A DNA stretch of 64,000 bases from Aldersonia sp. NBC_00410 (GTDB lineage Bacteria > Actinomycetota > Actinomycetes > Mycobacteriales > Mycobacteriaceae), in NCBI RefSeq assembly GCF_026342035.1, contig NZ_JAPENM010000010.1, positions 124,001 through 188,000 of the forward strand, given 5' to 3'. This document shows positions 45,501-53,200 of this stretch, piece by piece (the stretch's first letter is position 1; each line of letters starts with the position of its first letter). The notes beneath the pieces are model-generated. The model saw only the letters and a list, made by a program, of their open reading frames with translations. It ran no database searches and was not told where the DNA came from. A program made the position numbers and the translations under genes.

Positions 45501-48500
45501 GATTGAGCGGAAATGCGTCGAGCACAATCACGGTCGCGGGGACCATGTACCGGGGCAGGCGGCCGTCCAGCCACGCCACCAGCTCGTCACCGGAGACTTC
45601 GGTGCCGGGCAGGGCAACGACGTAGGCAACCAATTGGTCGCCGGTTCCCGTCGCTTTCACCAACGCAACGGACTGCTGCACCACGGGATTGCCGAGCAGT
45701 GCCGTCTCGATCTCGCCGAGTTCGATACGTTGGCCGCGGAATTTCACCTGGAAGTCGGTGCGCCCGATGTACTCCAGTACGCCGTCGCGGCGCCACCGCA
45801 CCAGGTCGCCCGTTCGGTACATGCGCGCGCTCACCGGACCGAACGGGTTGGCAACGAACCGGTCGGCGGTGAGGTCCGGACGCGCGACGTAGCCGCGCGC
45901 GAGTTGGATTCCCGCGAGGTACAACTCGCCGGGCACCCCGTCGGGTACTTGTCGCAGCCGATCGTCCAGAACGAAGACCTGGGTGTTCCACTCCGGGCGC
46001 CCGATCGCGACGACCGGCTCCTGGGTCTGCTGTTCGCCGAGCCTCGCGGGCCAGTGGGTCACGGACACGGTAGCTTCGGTCGGGCCGTAGAGATTGTGCA
46101 GTGCAGCCGAACTCACCGCGCCGAAGGCGGCGACCGTCTCCGGCGGCAACGCCTCCCCGATTACGTAGACGTGCCGCAACGTTTGCAGTGCAACGGCATC
46201 GGCGTGCGCCGCGAACACGGCGAGCATCGACGGCACGAAATCGGTAACCGTCACCCGTTGCTCCGCGATCACCTGGCTCAGATACTGGGGATCGTGATGC
46301 CCGTCATTGGTGGCGAGGACGAGCGCCGCGCCCACGCGCAGAGGCATGAAGAAGCCCCACAGGGACACGTCGAATGTCGTGGCAGTCTTCTGCAGATACA
46401 CGTCGTCGGTGCCCAGCCGGTATTCCGACTGCATCCATTCCAGCTGGTTCACGATCGCCGAATGCCCGACGGCGACGCCCTTCGGGCGGCCGGTGGAACC
46501 GGAGGTGAAGATCACGTATGCGGGGTGGTCGCCGCGCAACACGCCCGGCTGCTCGTCCGCGCGCAACGGCTGCGTCGAATGGGCGGAGAGATCGAGGGTG
46601 TCGACTTCGATGACAGGCACGTCGGATTCGGAGTCGAACGCGTCGCGCGCTGTGGTGAGCAGGCACACCGGCTGTGCCGTCTCGAGGACATAGGCAATGC
46701 GCTCGGCGGGATGGTCCGGATCGAGCGGTACGTAGGCTCCCCCGGCACGAACGACCGCGTACATGCAGACAACGAGGTCGACCGAACGTCGGACAGCCAA
46801 CGCCACCAGCACTTCCGGACCGACGCCGCGCGAGATCAACAGTCGCGCGAGCTGGTTGACGCGCGCGGCGAACTCGCGGTATGTCAGCGAATCGCCCTCG
46901 TACACAATTGCTGTGGCGTCGGGTGTGCGCACACACTGTGCGTCGAAACCGTCGAGCAGTCGGGCGTCCGGCACGGCGAAGGCGGTCGCATTTCGCGCGA
47001 CCAGGAGTTCGCGCCGCTCGGCCGCGTCGAGCAGCTCGACATCGCCGACCGCGCGCTCGGGATCTGCTGCGACCGCGGACAGAAACTGCACAAGCCGATT
47101 GGCGAGCAGTTGGATCGACGACTCGTCGAACAGATCGGTCGCGTAGGTGAACAGGGCACCCAGGCTTCCCTGCACGTCGTCATCCGGTACCGACACGGTC
47201 AACTGCAGATCGAATTTGGCCAGCACACCACCGAAGTCGACGCTCTCGACGTGTAGTCCCGGCAGTTCCAATTCCGCTGTCGCCATGTTCTGGAAGAACA
47301 ACGCGACCTGAAAGAGCGGATGGTGCGCGGCCGTGCGCACCGGGTCGAGCACCTCGACGAGCCGCTCGAACGGTACGTCGGCGTTGGTGAAGGCAGCGAG
47401 ATCGTCGTCCCGGACCGATACCAAGAGATTGGTGAACGGGCGCGCCGGATCGATCTCGGTCCGCAACACCAGAGTGTTGACGAACATGCCGACCATGTCG
47501 TCCAGAGCTTCGTCGCCACGCCCAGCGATCGGCGTCCCAATCGTGACATCCGTCGTCGCCGAGATTCGGCCGAGCAGCACGGCGAACGCGGCGTGGACGA
47601 CCATGAACAGCGACGCCTCATGAATGCGACCGAGTTCCTCGAGCGCCTTGCGCAGCGCGTCGTCGATGCCGAACTCGTAAGTGGCGCCCGCATTGGATTC
47701 GACGGCTGGCCGTGGCCGGTCGATCGGTAGATCGATCCGATCGGGCAGGCCTTCGAGTCGGCCCCGCCAGTGGGCCAGCTGCTGGGCAGCAAGAGAATTC
47801 GGATCGTCCTCGGCCCCGAGCAGCGCCCGCTGCCACAGGGTGTAGTCGGCATATTGCACCGGCAGCGGCGGCAGTTCGGGCATCTTTCCGGCGCTGCGCG
47901 CCAGATACGCGCCGACGAGGTCGCGCACCATGGGCGCGAGCGAGGCACCATCGGCAGCGATGTGATGGATCACGATCACGAGGATGTGTTCGGTTGCACC
48001 GAGTTCGAGCAGGGCGATCCGCAGTGGGACAGCCTCGGTGACGTCGAAGCCACCCAACGCGAATTCGGTTATCCAACCTGCCGTTTCGCATTCACGAACG
48101 GTGATTGGTTCCAGATCGGTGAGGACTTCGGTCGCCTCGACGACGACCTGGTGGCCGACCCCGCCGTCCTCCGGGTACTTCGTACGCAGTGATTCGTGCC
48201 GATCGATGACGTCGCGCAGCGCGGCACCGAAAACGACAGTATCGAGCCGGCCCGTCAGCCGGATGGCGAAAGGAATGTTGTTGAGCGCGGACCCGGGGTC
48301 GAAACGGTTGAGGAACCACATTCGCTGCTGCGCAAGCGACAGCGGAATCCGTTCCGGTCGAGATCCGGCCACCAGGCGCGGCCGGCCGCCTTCGCCGCGC
48401 CGCCCCTGAACCGCAGCGGCGAGTGCGCTGACGGTGCTGGCCTCGAACACCGTCCGCGCAGGAATGCGCGCGTCCAGCATGGCACCGAGTCGAGCAGCCA

Positions 48501-50232
48501 CCTTCGTTGCGATCAGCGAGTTTCCGCCGAGATCGAAGAAGTCGTCGTCGCGACCGACCCGTTCGAGCGACAGCACTGCGCCGAACACATTCGCGACAAC
48601 TTCCTCGATCGGCGTCGCGGGAGCACTGTATTGACGCACGTCGAAAATCGGTTCCGGCAGCGCCTCCCGATCCAACTTGCCTACCGGGGTCAGCGGAATC
48701 CGATCGAGGACAACGACCAGAGCCGGGACCATGTGCGCCGGCAGATACCCGGCTACGAACTCGAGTACGCCGTCGGTGTCGATGTGCCGGCCGGCGAGGG
48801 GCAGCACATAGGACACGAGCGCAGCGGGCCCGGAGCGAGTTTCACGACCGACGGTCACGGCGAACGAGATATCGGGATGATCCGTCAGCGCGGCGTCGAT
48901 CTCGCCGGGCTCGATACGGAAGCCCCGAATCTTGAGCTGGGCATCGTTGCGGCCGACGAACTCCACCGCGCCGGATTCGCGCAACCGGACGATGTCGCCC
49001 GTCCGATACATCCGCTCACCGGACTCGGACGAATACGGATTCGCGACGAACCGACTCGTCGTGAGGTCGCCACGCCCGTGGTAGCCGCGCGCCAACTGCA
49101 GCCCGGACAGATACAGCTCACCTGCCACACCGACCGGAACGCGCCGAAGCCGCGTGTCGAGTACGTGCGCCGACATGTTCCGGATCGCCGGTCCGATGGT
49201 GACCGGTTCGCCTGGGACGAGCGGATCACTGATATTGGTCATGATGGTTGTCTCGGTCGGGCCGTACCCGTTGAAGAACTCCCGGCCGGGCGCCGCCCAT
49301 CGGTTCACCAGTTCCGGCGGGCACGCCTCACCACCGGCCACGACCACCCGCAGGTCAACGAGCCCGTCCGGATCGATCGACGCCAACGCGGCGGGTGTGA
49401 CGAACGCATGCGTGACGCGCTCGGTGGCGAGCAGCGACGCCAGCTCGGCGCCCCCGTAGATGTTCGGCGCGACGATCACCATGGTCGATCCGGCACCGAC
49501 CGCGAGCAGCAACTCGAGCACCGACGCGTCGAAACTCGGCGATGCGAAGTGCAGCGTCCTCGACTCGGGCGTCAGGCGGTAGCGCTCCCGCTGCTCCACA
49601 CAGAAGTTCGCGAGCCCCGACTGGGTGACCACGACCCCCTTGGGCTTTCCCGTCGAACCGGAGGTGTAGATCACGTAGGCCGCATTCTGCGCTCGCAGCG
49701 GGCGCACACGATCTGCGTACGTCACGGATTCCGGTGATGCGGTGGCCAATTCGGCTTCGATCACGGCACCATCGAGGACCAGCCATTCCAACGACGTCGT
49801 CGCCAGCCCGTCCAGTGCCGCAGCGACCGTGATCCCGATCGCGACCCCCGAATCCTTCACCATGTGCGCAACCCGGTCGCGGGGATACCTCGGATCGATC
49901 GGGACGAACGCGGCGCCGGCCTTCGCGATCGCCCAGACCGCAAGGACGGACTCGATCGAGCGTGCGATACCAACCGCCACTCGATCGTCGGGGCCGAGCC
50001 CACGGTCGATGAGGACGCGGGCCAGACGCGACGACCGGTCGTCGAGATCTGCGTAGCTGACTTCCCGCCCGTCGAACGACAGCGCAGTTCCCGTGGGATT
50101 CGACTCCACTGCCGCGCCGAGCAGGTTGGGCAGCGACACGAACGTGCCGCGCCGCTTCCGGTCTACACCTCGGGCACTCGCACGCCGCGGCCGCTGCGGA
50201 CGTGTCGGATTCGGCTCCCCCGAGTCCGTCAT
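36505..50232 (-). CDS. Non-ribosomal peptide synthetase, terminal subunit (A-T-C-A-T-C-A-T-E-C-A-T-TE)
   Basis: A 4,575-residue NRPS beginning in mid-module. An Arg-rich leader (about 1-30) precedes A1, with no condensation domain of its own. Key motifs: A1 P-loop YTSGSTGKPKG near 190; T1 LGGNS near 569; C1 HHIAADG near 756; A2 P-loop near 1240; T2 LGGNS near 1630; C2 HHISGDG near 1820; A3 P-loop near 2305; T3 LGGDS near 2706; E HHLVVDG near 2905; C3 (post-E, D-accepting type) NHHILLDG near 3395; A4 P-loop near 3865; T4 LGGNS near 4258; TE nucleophile GWSLGG near 4395 with His near 4552. Specificity codes read from the A4-A5 region: A1 DALFVGGIMK (hydrophobic or aromatic guess), A2 DVWDYILVSK (unassigned), A3 and A4 DFWNVGMVHK (Thr). 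E after A3 would give D-allo-Thr. The start ATG overlaps the upstream NRPS stop (ATGA). No MbtH-like gene is in view. Confidence 0.95.
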   Translation of the reverse strand: MTDSGEPNPTRPQRPRRASARGVDRKRRGTFVSLPNLLGAAVESNPTGTALSFDGREVSYADLDDRSSRLARVLIDRGLGPDDRVAVGIARSIESVLAVWAIAKAGAAFVPIDPRYPRDRVAHMVKDSGVAIGITVAAALDGLATTSLEWLVLDGAVIEAELATASPESVTYADRVRPLRAQNAAYVIYTSGSTGKPKGVVVTQSGLANFCVEQRERYRLTPESRTLHFASPSFDASVLELLLAVGAGSTMVIVAPNIYGGAELASLLATERVTHAFVTPAALASIDPDGLVDLRVVVAGGEACPPELVNRWAAPGREFFNGYGPTETTIMTNISDPLVPGEPVTIGPAIRNMSAHVLDTRLRRVPVGVAGELYLSGLQLARGYHGRGDLTTSRFVANPYSSESGERMYRTGDIVRLRESGAVEFVGRNDAQLKIRGFRIEPGEIDAALTDHPDISFAVTVGRETRSGPAALVSYVLPLAGRHIDTDGVLEFVAGYLPAHMVPALVVVLDRIPLTPVGKLDREALPEPIFDVRQYSAPATPIEEVVANVFGAVLSLERVGRDDDFFDLGGNSLIATKVAARLGAMLDARIPARTVFEASTVSALAAAVQGRRGEGGRPRLVAGSRPERIPLSLAQQRMWFLNRFDPGSALNNIPFAIRLTGRLDTVVFGAALRDVIDRHESLRTKYPEDGGVGHQVVVEATEVLTDLEPITVRECETAGWITEFALGGFDVTEAVPLRIALLELGATEHILVIVIHHIAADGASLAPMVRDLVGAYLARSAGKMPELPPLPVQYADYTLWQRALLGAEDDPNSLAAQQLAHWRGRLEGLPDRIDLPIDRPRPAVESNAGATYEFGIDDALRKALEELGRIHEASLFMVVHAAFAVLLGRISATTDVTIGTPIAGRGDEALDDMVGMFVNTLVLRTEIDPARPFTNLLVSVRDDDLAAFTNADVPFERLVEVLDPVRTAAHHPLFQVALFFQNMATAELELPGLHVESVDFGGVLAKFDLQLTVSVPDDDVQGSLGALFTYATDLFDESSIQLLANRLVQFLSAVAADPERAVGDVELLDAAERRELLVARNATAFAVPDARLLDGFDAQCVRTPDATAIVYEGDSLTYREFAARVNQLARLLISRGVGPEVLVALAVRRSVDLVVCMYAVVRAGGAYVPLDPDHPAERIAYVLETAQPVCLLTTARDAFDSESDVPVIEVDTLDLSAHSTQPLRADEQPGVLRGDHPAYVIFTSGSTGRPKGVAVGHSAIVNQLEWMQSEYRLGTDDVYLQKTATTFDVSLWGFFMPLRVGAALVLATNDGHHDPQYLSQVIAEQRVTVTDFVPSMLAVFAAHADAVALQTLRHVYVIGEALPPETVAAFGAVSSAALHNLYGPTEATVSVTHWPARLGEQQTQEPVVAIGRPEWNTQVFVLDDRLRQVPDGVPGELYLAGIQLARGYVARPDLTADRFVANPFGPVSARMYRTGDLVRWRRDGVLEYIGRTDFQVKFRGQRIELGEIETALLGNPVVQQSVALVKATGTGDQLVAYVVALPGTEVSGDELVAWLDGRLPRYMVPATVIVLDAFPLNPSGKLDPNALPEPTFESREFRAPTTPIEEIVAGVFADLLGGRRVGLDDDFFALGGNSLIATQAVARLGAALDTRIPVRMLFEASTVAALAARSEAHTGPGPTALLAPRPRPTRVPLSLAQQRMWFLNRLDPESAVNNLPVAIRLTGELDVAALQAAVADVVWRHESLRTLFPEQDGTPYQLVRSDADAVPDLTPVSIAAEAAVATVSEFIVAGFDVTTEIPFRIRLFEIAPDEFVLAAVVHHISGDGFSMGPLTRDLVVAYDARRRGDEPGWRPLPVQYPDFAIWQREAFGSEQDPESLISKQIAYWRERLSGLPHEIELPIDRPRPQVASNHGGNVSFDVAADVHRGLLDLSRRQNATLFMVVHAALAVLLARLSNTTDIAIGTPVAGRGEEQLDELIGMFVNTLVLRAEVDPNESFAELLEQVRGTDIGAFGHADLPFERLVEILDPERSQARHPLFQVMFTFQNLAPTTLTLPGATAVSLEFDFDLAKFDLQFTLSEASTTDGRPAGLRGVVTYATELFDESTVVVFVERFQAILAAVARDASIVTGDITLLDDAERRLVLREWNAPATTVADSTLIQLFDERAEASGTAVAIVHGSARLTYAELDIRANRLARKLISLGVGPESLVAVALPRSADLVVALVAVLKAGGAYLPIDVTYPAERLRFMMADAAPACVITNADSGEVVADAGVPVVDLTDAELTAFEGSRVTDVDRRGALRPENSAYVIYTSGSTGRPKGVLIPHRNVVRLFSNTQDAFGFDETDVWTLFHSYAFDFSVWELWGPLLHGGKLVVVDYFTSRSPAEFRDLLVRAQVTVLNQTPSAFYQLAEADRIAMEQTTESGALALRHVVFGGEALDLRRLTSWYERHRDDSPVLVNMYGITETTVHVSHIELDNDAAVHGGASIIGRAVPGLGVYVLDRRLQPVPVGVPGEMYVVGGQLARGYLRRPDLSAVRFVADPHDGPGALMYRTGDIARWNSDGQLEYVGRSDSQVQLRGFRIELGEIEAALVRHDSVADAVAIVRADDRTGERLVGYVVPRVGATIDPPELSAYAAEFLAAYMAPDALVVLAELPLTVNGKLDRSALPAPRFAGSRVSRAPETELERTIAAVFAEVLGVDSVGADDSFFALGGDSIVSIQLVSRAKARGVSFAPRDVFERRTVAGLAEAAQVAGESGAPSVVLTELEGGGVGPMPLTPVTAFMVERGGGYARYNQSVALKLPVGIERSTLVRVLTAVMDRHDMLRARIISVAGTPQVLTVPPSSIDVDSLVTRTAFDPGIEESALQELARRAQDGALDRIDPAAGVVVQFVWLDPESGERSGRLIVVAHHLVVDGVSWRILIPDFITAWGQISHDQDVRLDPVGTSMRRWAHALAERAMQPDIVAQLPFWRTTLGGDDPSVGPRRFDPGVDLAGVVRKVTVDASADVTEHLLTTIPRLFRGGVNDGLLTALALAVTRWRLDRGIEEQSTLLTLEGHGREEGLVPGADLSRTVGWFTSIFPVRLDLAGLDLDDAFAAGPAAGAAIKAVKEQLAAVPDRGVGYGLLRYLNPEGAAQLAAYSGGQIMFNYLGRISAEDVPHGLADAGWMPAGDLGDVSGTPDPDMPAMAALEINAVVVGGRLRANIGYPSTLLDEHDVEELAQHWVAALCALVAHVQQPGSGGLTPSDVALVDVTQEDIDGWESCYAAPSDIWPLSPLQAGMYFHAMLAAESVDVYTAQVVVGLDGVVDRRRLRSAAQAVLDRYPNLRTAFVTGSAGDPVSVVLDRLDIDWTESELTGSTDPLADFDRIAAAERGRRFDLAVPPLVRFRFVALARDRYRLVITNHHILLDGWSMPLLMKDLLVLYATHADTSVLPPSRSYRNYLDWVSKRDSAASLAAWRDALAGVDEPTLLAPADRARQITSFSAEYRFALEESETVALQRFSANAGVTVNNVVQAAWGVLLGKLTGRRDVVFGTTVSGRPPELAGVEEMVGLFINTLPVRVQCEPGDSVGTVLTQLQTRQASLLDHHSVRLADVAAAAGAAASFDTLFVFESYPIDAEGIAAGASSIDGMSLAGIESADATHYPVTVIAQLDTTLRLRVGYLTELFDEAAIVQLARRYRAVLDRMIAAPEGLVGDIDIVEPGERELLLDGWQSPAAGSSEVTLVDLFDGQVAARPDAIALVAGPDRISYAELSKRANRLARRLIRAGVGPDDRVALALGRSADLAVAILGTARAGAAYVPLDTSHPAQRLEFILADSAPTCVVSTSADIVAFPATDLPVHRVDTDDTTPSDPIGDTERNGPLRPDNLAYVIYTSGSTGRPKGVAVTHRNVVELLRNSQPLFGFDDSDVWTMFHSYAFDFSVWELWGAVAHGGRVVMVDYYTARSPEEFLELLVRERVTVLNQTPAAFYQLAEADRAHSGAADLALRHVVFGGEALDLRRLRNWFERRPAGPRLVNMYGITETTVHVSFLELDAQMVRNPASVIGRGLPGLGVYVLDDRLRPVPVGVPGEVYVTGRQLSRGYLGRPDLGVARFVANPFGSGDRMYRTGDLAKWNSAGHLEYAGRSDLQVQLRGFRIELGEVEAVLAGCAGVAHAVAIVRTDEGIDDRLVGYVVPQSGTALDPAELRSVVAEFLTGYMVPDAIVVLDALPLTPNGKLARNGLPAPEFVSDRPFREPETAVELAVADVFADVLGIPRVGLDDDFFALGGNSLSAGRVAARIRALPLADVSTAEFQLQWLFACRTVGSVARQLTAPSSATATVGLDVVLPLRGGDADAAAVFCIHPLMGLAWMYTAVAQLLPAGRPVYGVQSPVLLEADWVPDSIDAIAQRYVAEIRAVQPRGPYRLLGWSLGGVIAHAMAVQLQAEGAEVESLTMLDSVHDIDLDVFTSELADTLAAAGIEVGGIGAGDAREITNLNDEQAAKVLAALGAESTVTIAQVQRLYATAVRSATLSSAHRPGVYRGALQYVSAEIEHPTAADAAAKWNPYVTDGVVNHPVPARHSELLGIDALAFVGPILVSDGNVG

Positions 50233-53200
50233 CGAGCGACCTTCCCCTCATCGTTGCCCGTCCGTGCGGACATTTCGGCGCGCAGCACGCTCAGTCCCAG
50301 CACCACCCGATCGTCGAACCACGCGTCGTCGGTCGGCAACGGCCCCTCGACCACGACCGCCGCCAGCAGTTCCAGCGCTGCGGGGTCCAGTGCCGCGACC
50401 ACCTCGGACGATGCGAGCAGCACCGTGATCTCCGCGTCGTCCAGCGTATCTCCCGACACCGACCTGCCCGACGAAGGGATGACCGACGTGGCTCCGGCGG
50501 TGCCCGCAACCACGAGCTCGAGGAGCCCGGCCAGCACATTCGGTTCCCCGGCGTGCAGAGTGCGTGACTCGTAGTCGACGAAGGCACGTTCGCGAATGTG
50601 GCCGGCCAACGCAGCGAGTTCGACCACCGTCACCGCTCCGTCCCCTGTTGCGTCGCGGTAGGCGAGATCGCTCGCCTCGGGTGCACGCAGCCGGTGTGCG
50701 TGGGTAATCGGCCCGGCCGAACGCGTGGCGATGCGCTCGGCCATAGCGGGGTCGTCCAGCACGATCCACTCGACCGTATCGAGCGCAGCGGTCGCGGCCA
50801 GCCGATCGACGTGCGCTGCGGTCGTGATTCCGATGGTCGGCACGGACTCGGATGCTATGTCGACAGCCCGCGGGTCGACTGGCACGACCGCCGCGCCGGC
50901 CTTGAGCACAGCCCATGCGGCAACGGCCCAGTCGACGCCACGGTTCAGCGCGACCAACACACCGTCACCGGGTCCGCCACCGGCCTCGATGACGGCCCGC
51001 CCGAGTTGCGACGAACGCCCGTCGAGTTCACGGTAGGGCATCTCGTCCTCGCCGAAGCTCAGCGCCGGGGCATCCGGGTCGTCCTCGACGACGGTCGCCA
51101 ACTGCTGTGCGAGGGCGGCAGCGCCGATGGACCCGGTGCGCACGGTGGCCGACTCCTCGGGGGCGGGCTCGAACAGCTGCTGTTCGGTTTCGTCGAGCAC
51201 ATCGATGTCGCCGACCACCGCGGCCGGATCTTCCGCAACAGCCTCGAAAATCGTCACCAGACGGCGAGCGAAACTGTCGACCGTCGATTCGTCGAAAAGA
51301 TCGGTCGCGTAGGTGAACACTGCGCCGAACCCGGCCGGCGATCCATCGGATCGGTGCCGCGCTTCCACGGTGAGCTGCAGATCGAACTTCGCGACGGCCT
51401 CGCCCGGTTCGAGCGCCTGCACCGTCAGCCCAGCCACTTCGAGTTGCACCGGCTCCAGGTTCTGGAACACCAGCATGACCTGCGGCAACTGGCTCGATCG
51501 ACCTCGTGCAGGCCGCACGGCGTCGACCACCGATTCGAACGGGACATCCGCGTTCGCGAAAGCCGTCAGATCCACTTCGCGCGTGCGCTCGACCAGGTCG
51601 GCAAAGGCCGCCTGCGGCGCAACCTCGGTCCGGAGCACCAGCGTGTTGACGAACATGCCGACCAGGTCGTCGAGGGCACGTTCACCGCGCCCGGCGATCG
51701 GCGAGCCGATGGCGATGTCGCTGCTACCCGACAAACGCGCCAGCAGTACCGCCAGCGCGGCGTGGATGACCATGAACAACGAAGCGTTGCGTTCGCGCGC
51801 GATTCGGTCGAGACCCACGTGCGCACCTTCGGGAACCTCGAAAGCAAACCGGGCGCCACGCAGTGACGGGACCGGCGGCCGGGGGCGATCGGTGGGCAGG
51901 TCGAACTGCTCGGCAAGCCCGGACAACGCCGTCGACCAGTACGCCAACTGCTGCGCGGCCACCGACTCGGGATCGTGCTCGGAACCCAACACCGCACGTT
52001 GCCAGAGCGTGTAGTCCGCGTACTGGATCTCGAGCGGCGACCAGGACGGGGCGGCGCCCCCGGCGCGAGCCGCGTAGGCGATCATCATGTCTCGCACGAG
52101 TGGGGCCATGGACGCGCCGTCCGCCGCGATGTGATGCACCACGAGGGTGAGCACGAGATCGTCCTCGCCCACCGCGAACAGTTCGACCCGCAGCGGCGGG
52201 TCCACTGTGACGTCGAACGGCCGTGTCACCAGGCCGACGACGCGGTCGCGCACTTCGGGCGCCGCGACGGGAACCGGAGTGAGATCGAAACGCACCTCCC
52301 CGGCAGGCAGGATCTCCTGGTACGGGGTGTCACCGGCCAATGGATACCTGGTACGCAGCGCCTCGTGCCGTTCGACGAGATCGCCGAACGCGCGCGCAAG
52401 CGCGTCGGCGTCGAGCTGGCCGGTCAGCCTGATCGCGAACGGGATGTTATACGTCGCGGCATCCGGATCTGCCTGATTGATCACCCACATGCGTTGCTGG
52501 GCAAGCGAAAGCGGAATCCGGTCCGGACGCGGGGCGCGCACCAGAGCCGGTCGGCGCGCACCCGTGGTGGCGGCACCGACACGTTCGGCCAGCGCCGCGA
52601 CCGTCGACGCCTCGAAAAGCGCACGCACGCCGATGGACTTGCCGAGAGCGTCGTTCACCCGTGCGACCGCGCGGGTGGCGATCAGCGAGTTGCCGCCCAG
52701 CGCGAAGAAATCGTCATCGAGCCCGACCTGCGCAGCACCGAGCAATTCGGCGAACACGTTCGCCACCGTCTGCTCGATCGGCGTGCCCGGCTCGCGGTAC
52801 GCTGCGCCCGTGCCGGTGAACTCCGGCGCGGGCAAGGCCTTCCGATCGAGCTTGCCGTTGGGTGTCAGCGGCAACTCGTCCAGGCTCAGTACGGCGTCCG
52901 GAACCATGTATGCCGCGAGAAACTCGGTGGCGTGCCTGCGCACGTCGGCGGCATCGACAGGCGAATCCGATTCGGCGACGACATATCCGACGAGGCGGTC
53001 GCCGAGCCGGTCGTCCGCGCGAACCGACGCGACCGCCTGTGCGACGCCCGGGTAGCGCAGCAGCACCGATTCGACCTCGCCGAGCTCGATGCGGAAGCCG
53101 CGAAGCTGGACCTGCTCGTCACTACGGCCGGCGTATTCGAGCTGCCCGTCGCGGTTCCAGCGTGCGACATCGCCGGTGCGGTACATCCTCGCGCCCGGCG

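Noticed and set aside
43708-47256. Long plus-strand frame (1,182 codons) opposite the terminal NRPS
   Set aside because: Third-position GC bias of the real gene produces stop-free antisense frames. The translation repeats NRPS-mirrored segments and has no domain.
50229-51140. Frameshift or sequencing error as the cause of the truncated A* domain
   Set aside because: Other frames across this stretch give only Arg-rich shadow sequence and no lost P-loop or YGPTE motif. The frame continues smoothly to an ATGA overlap with the next gene.
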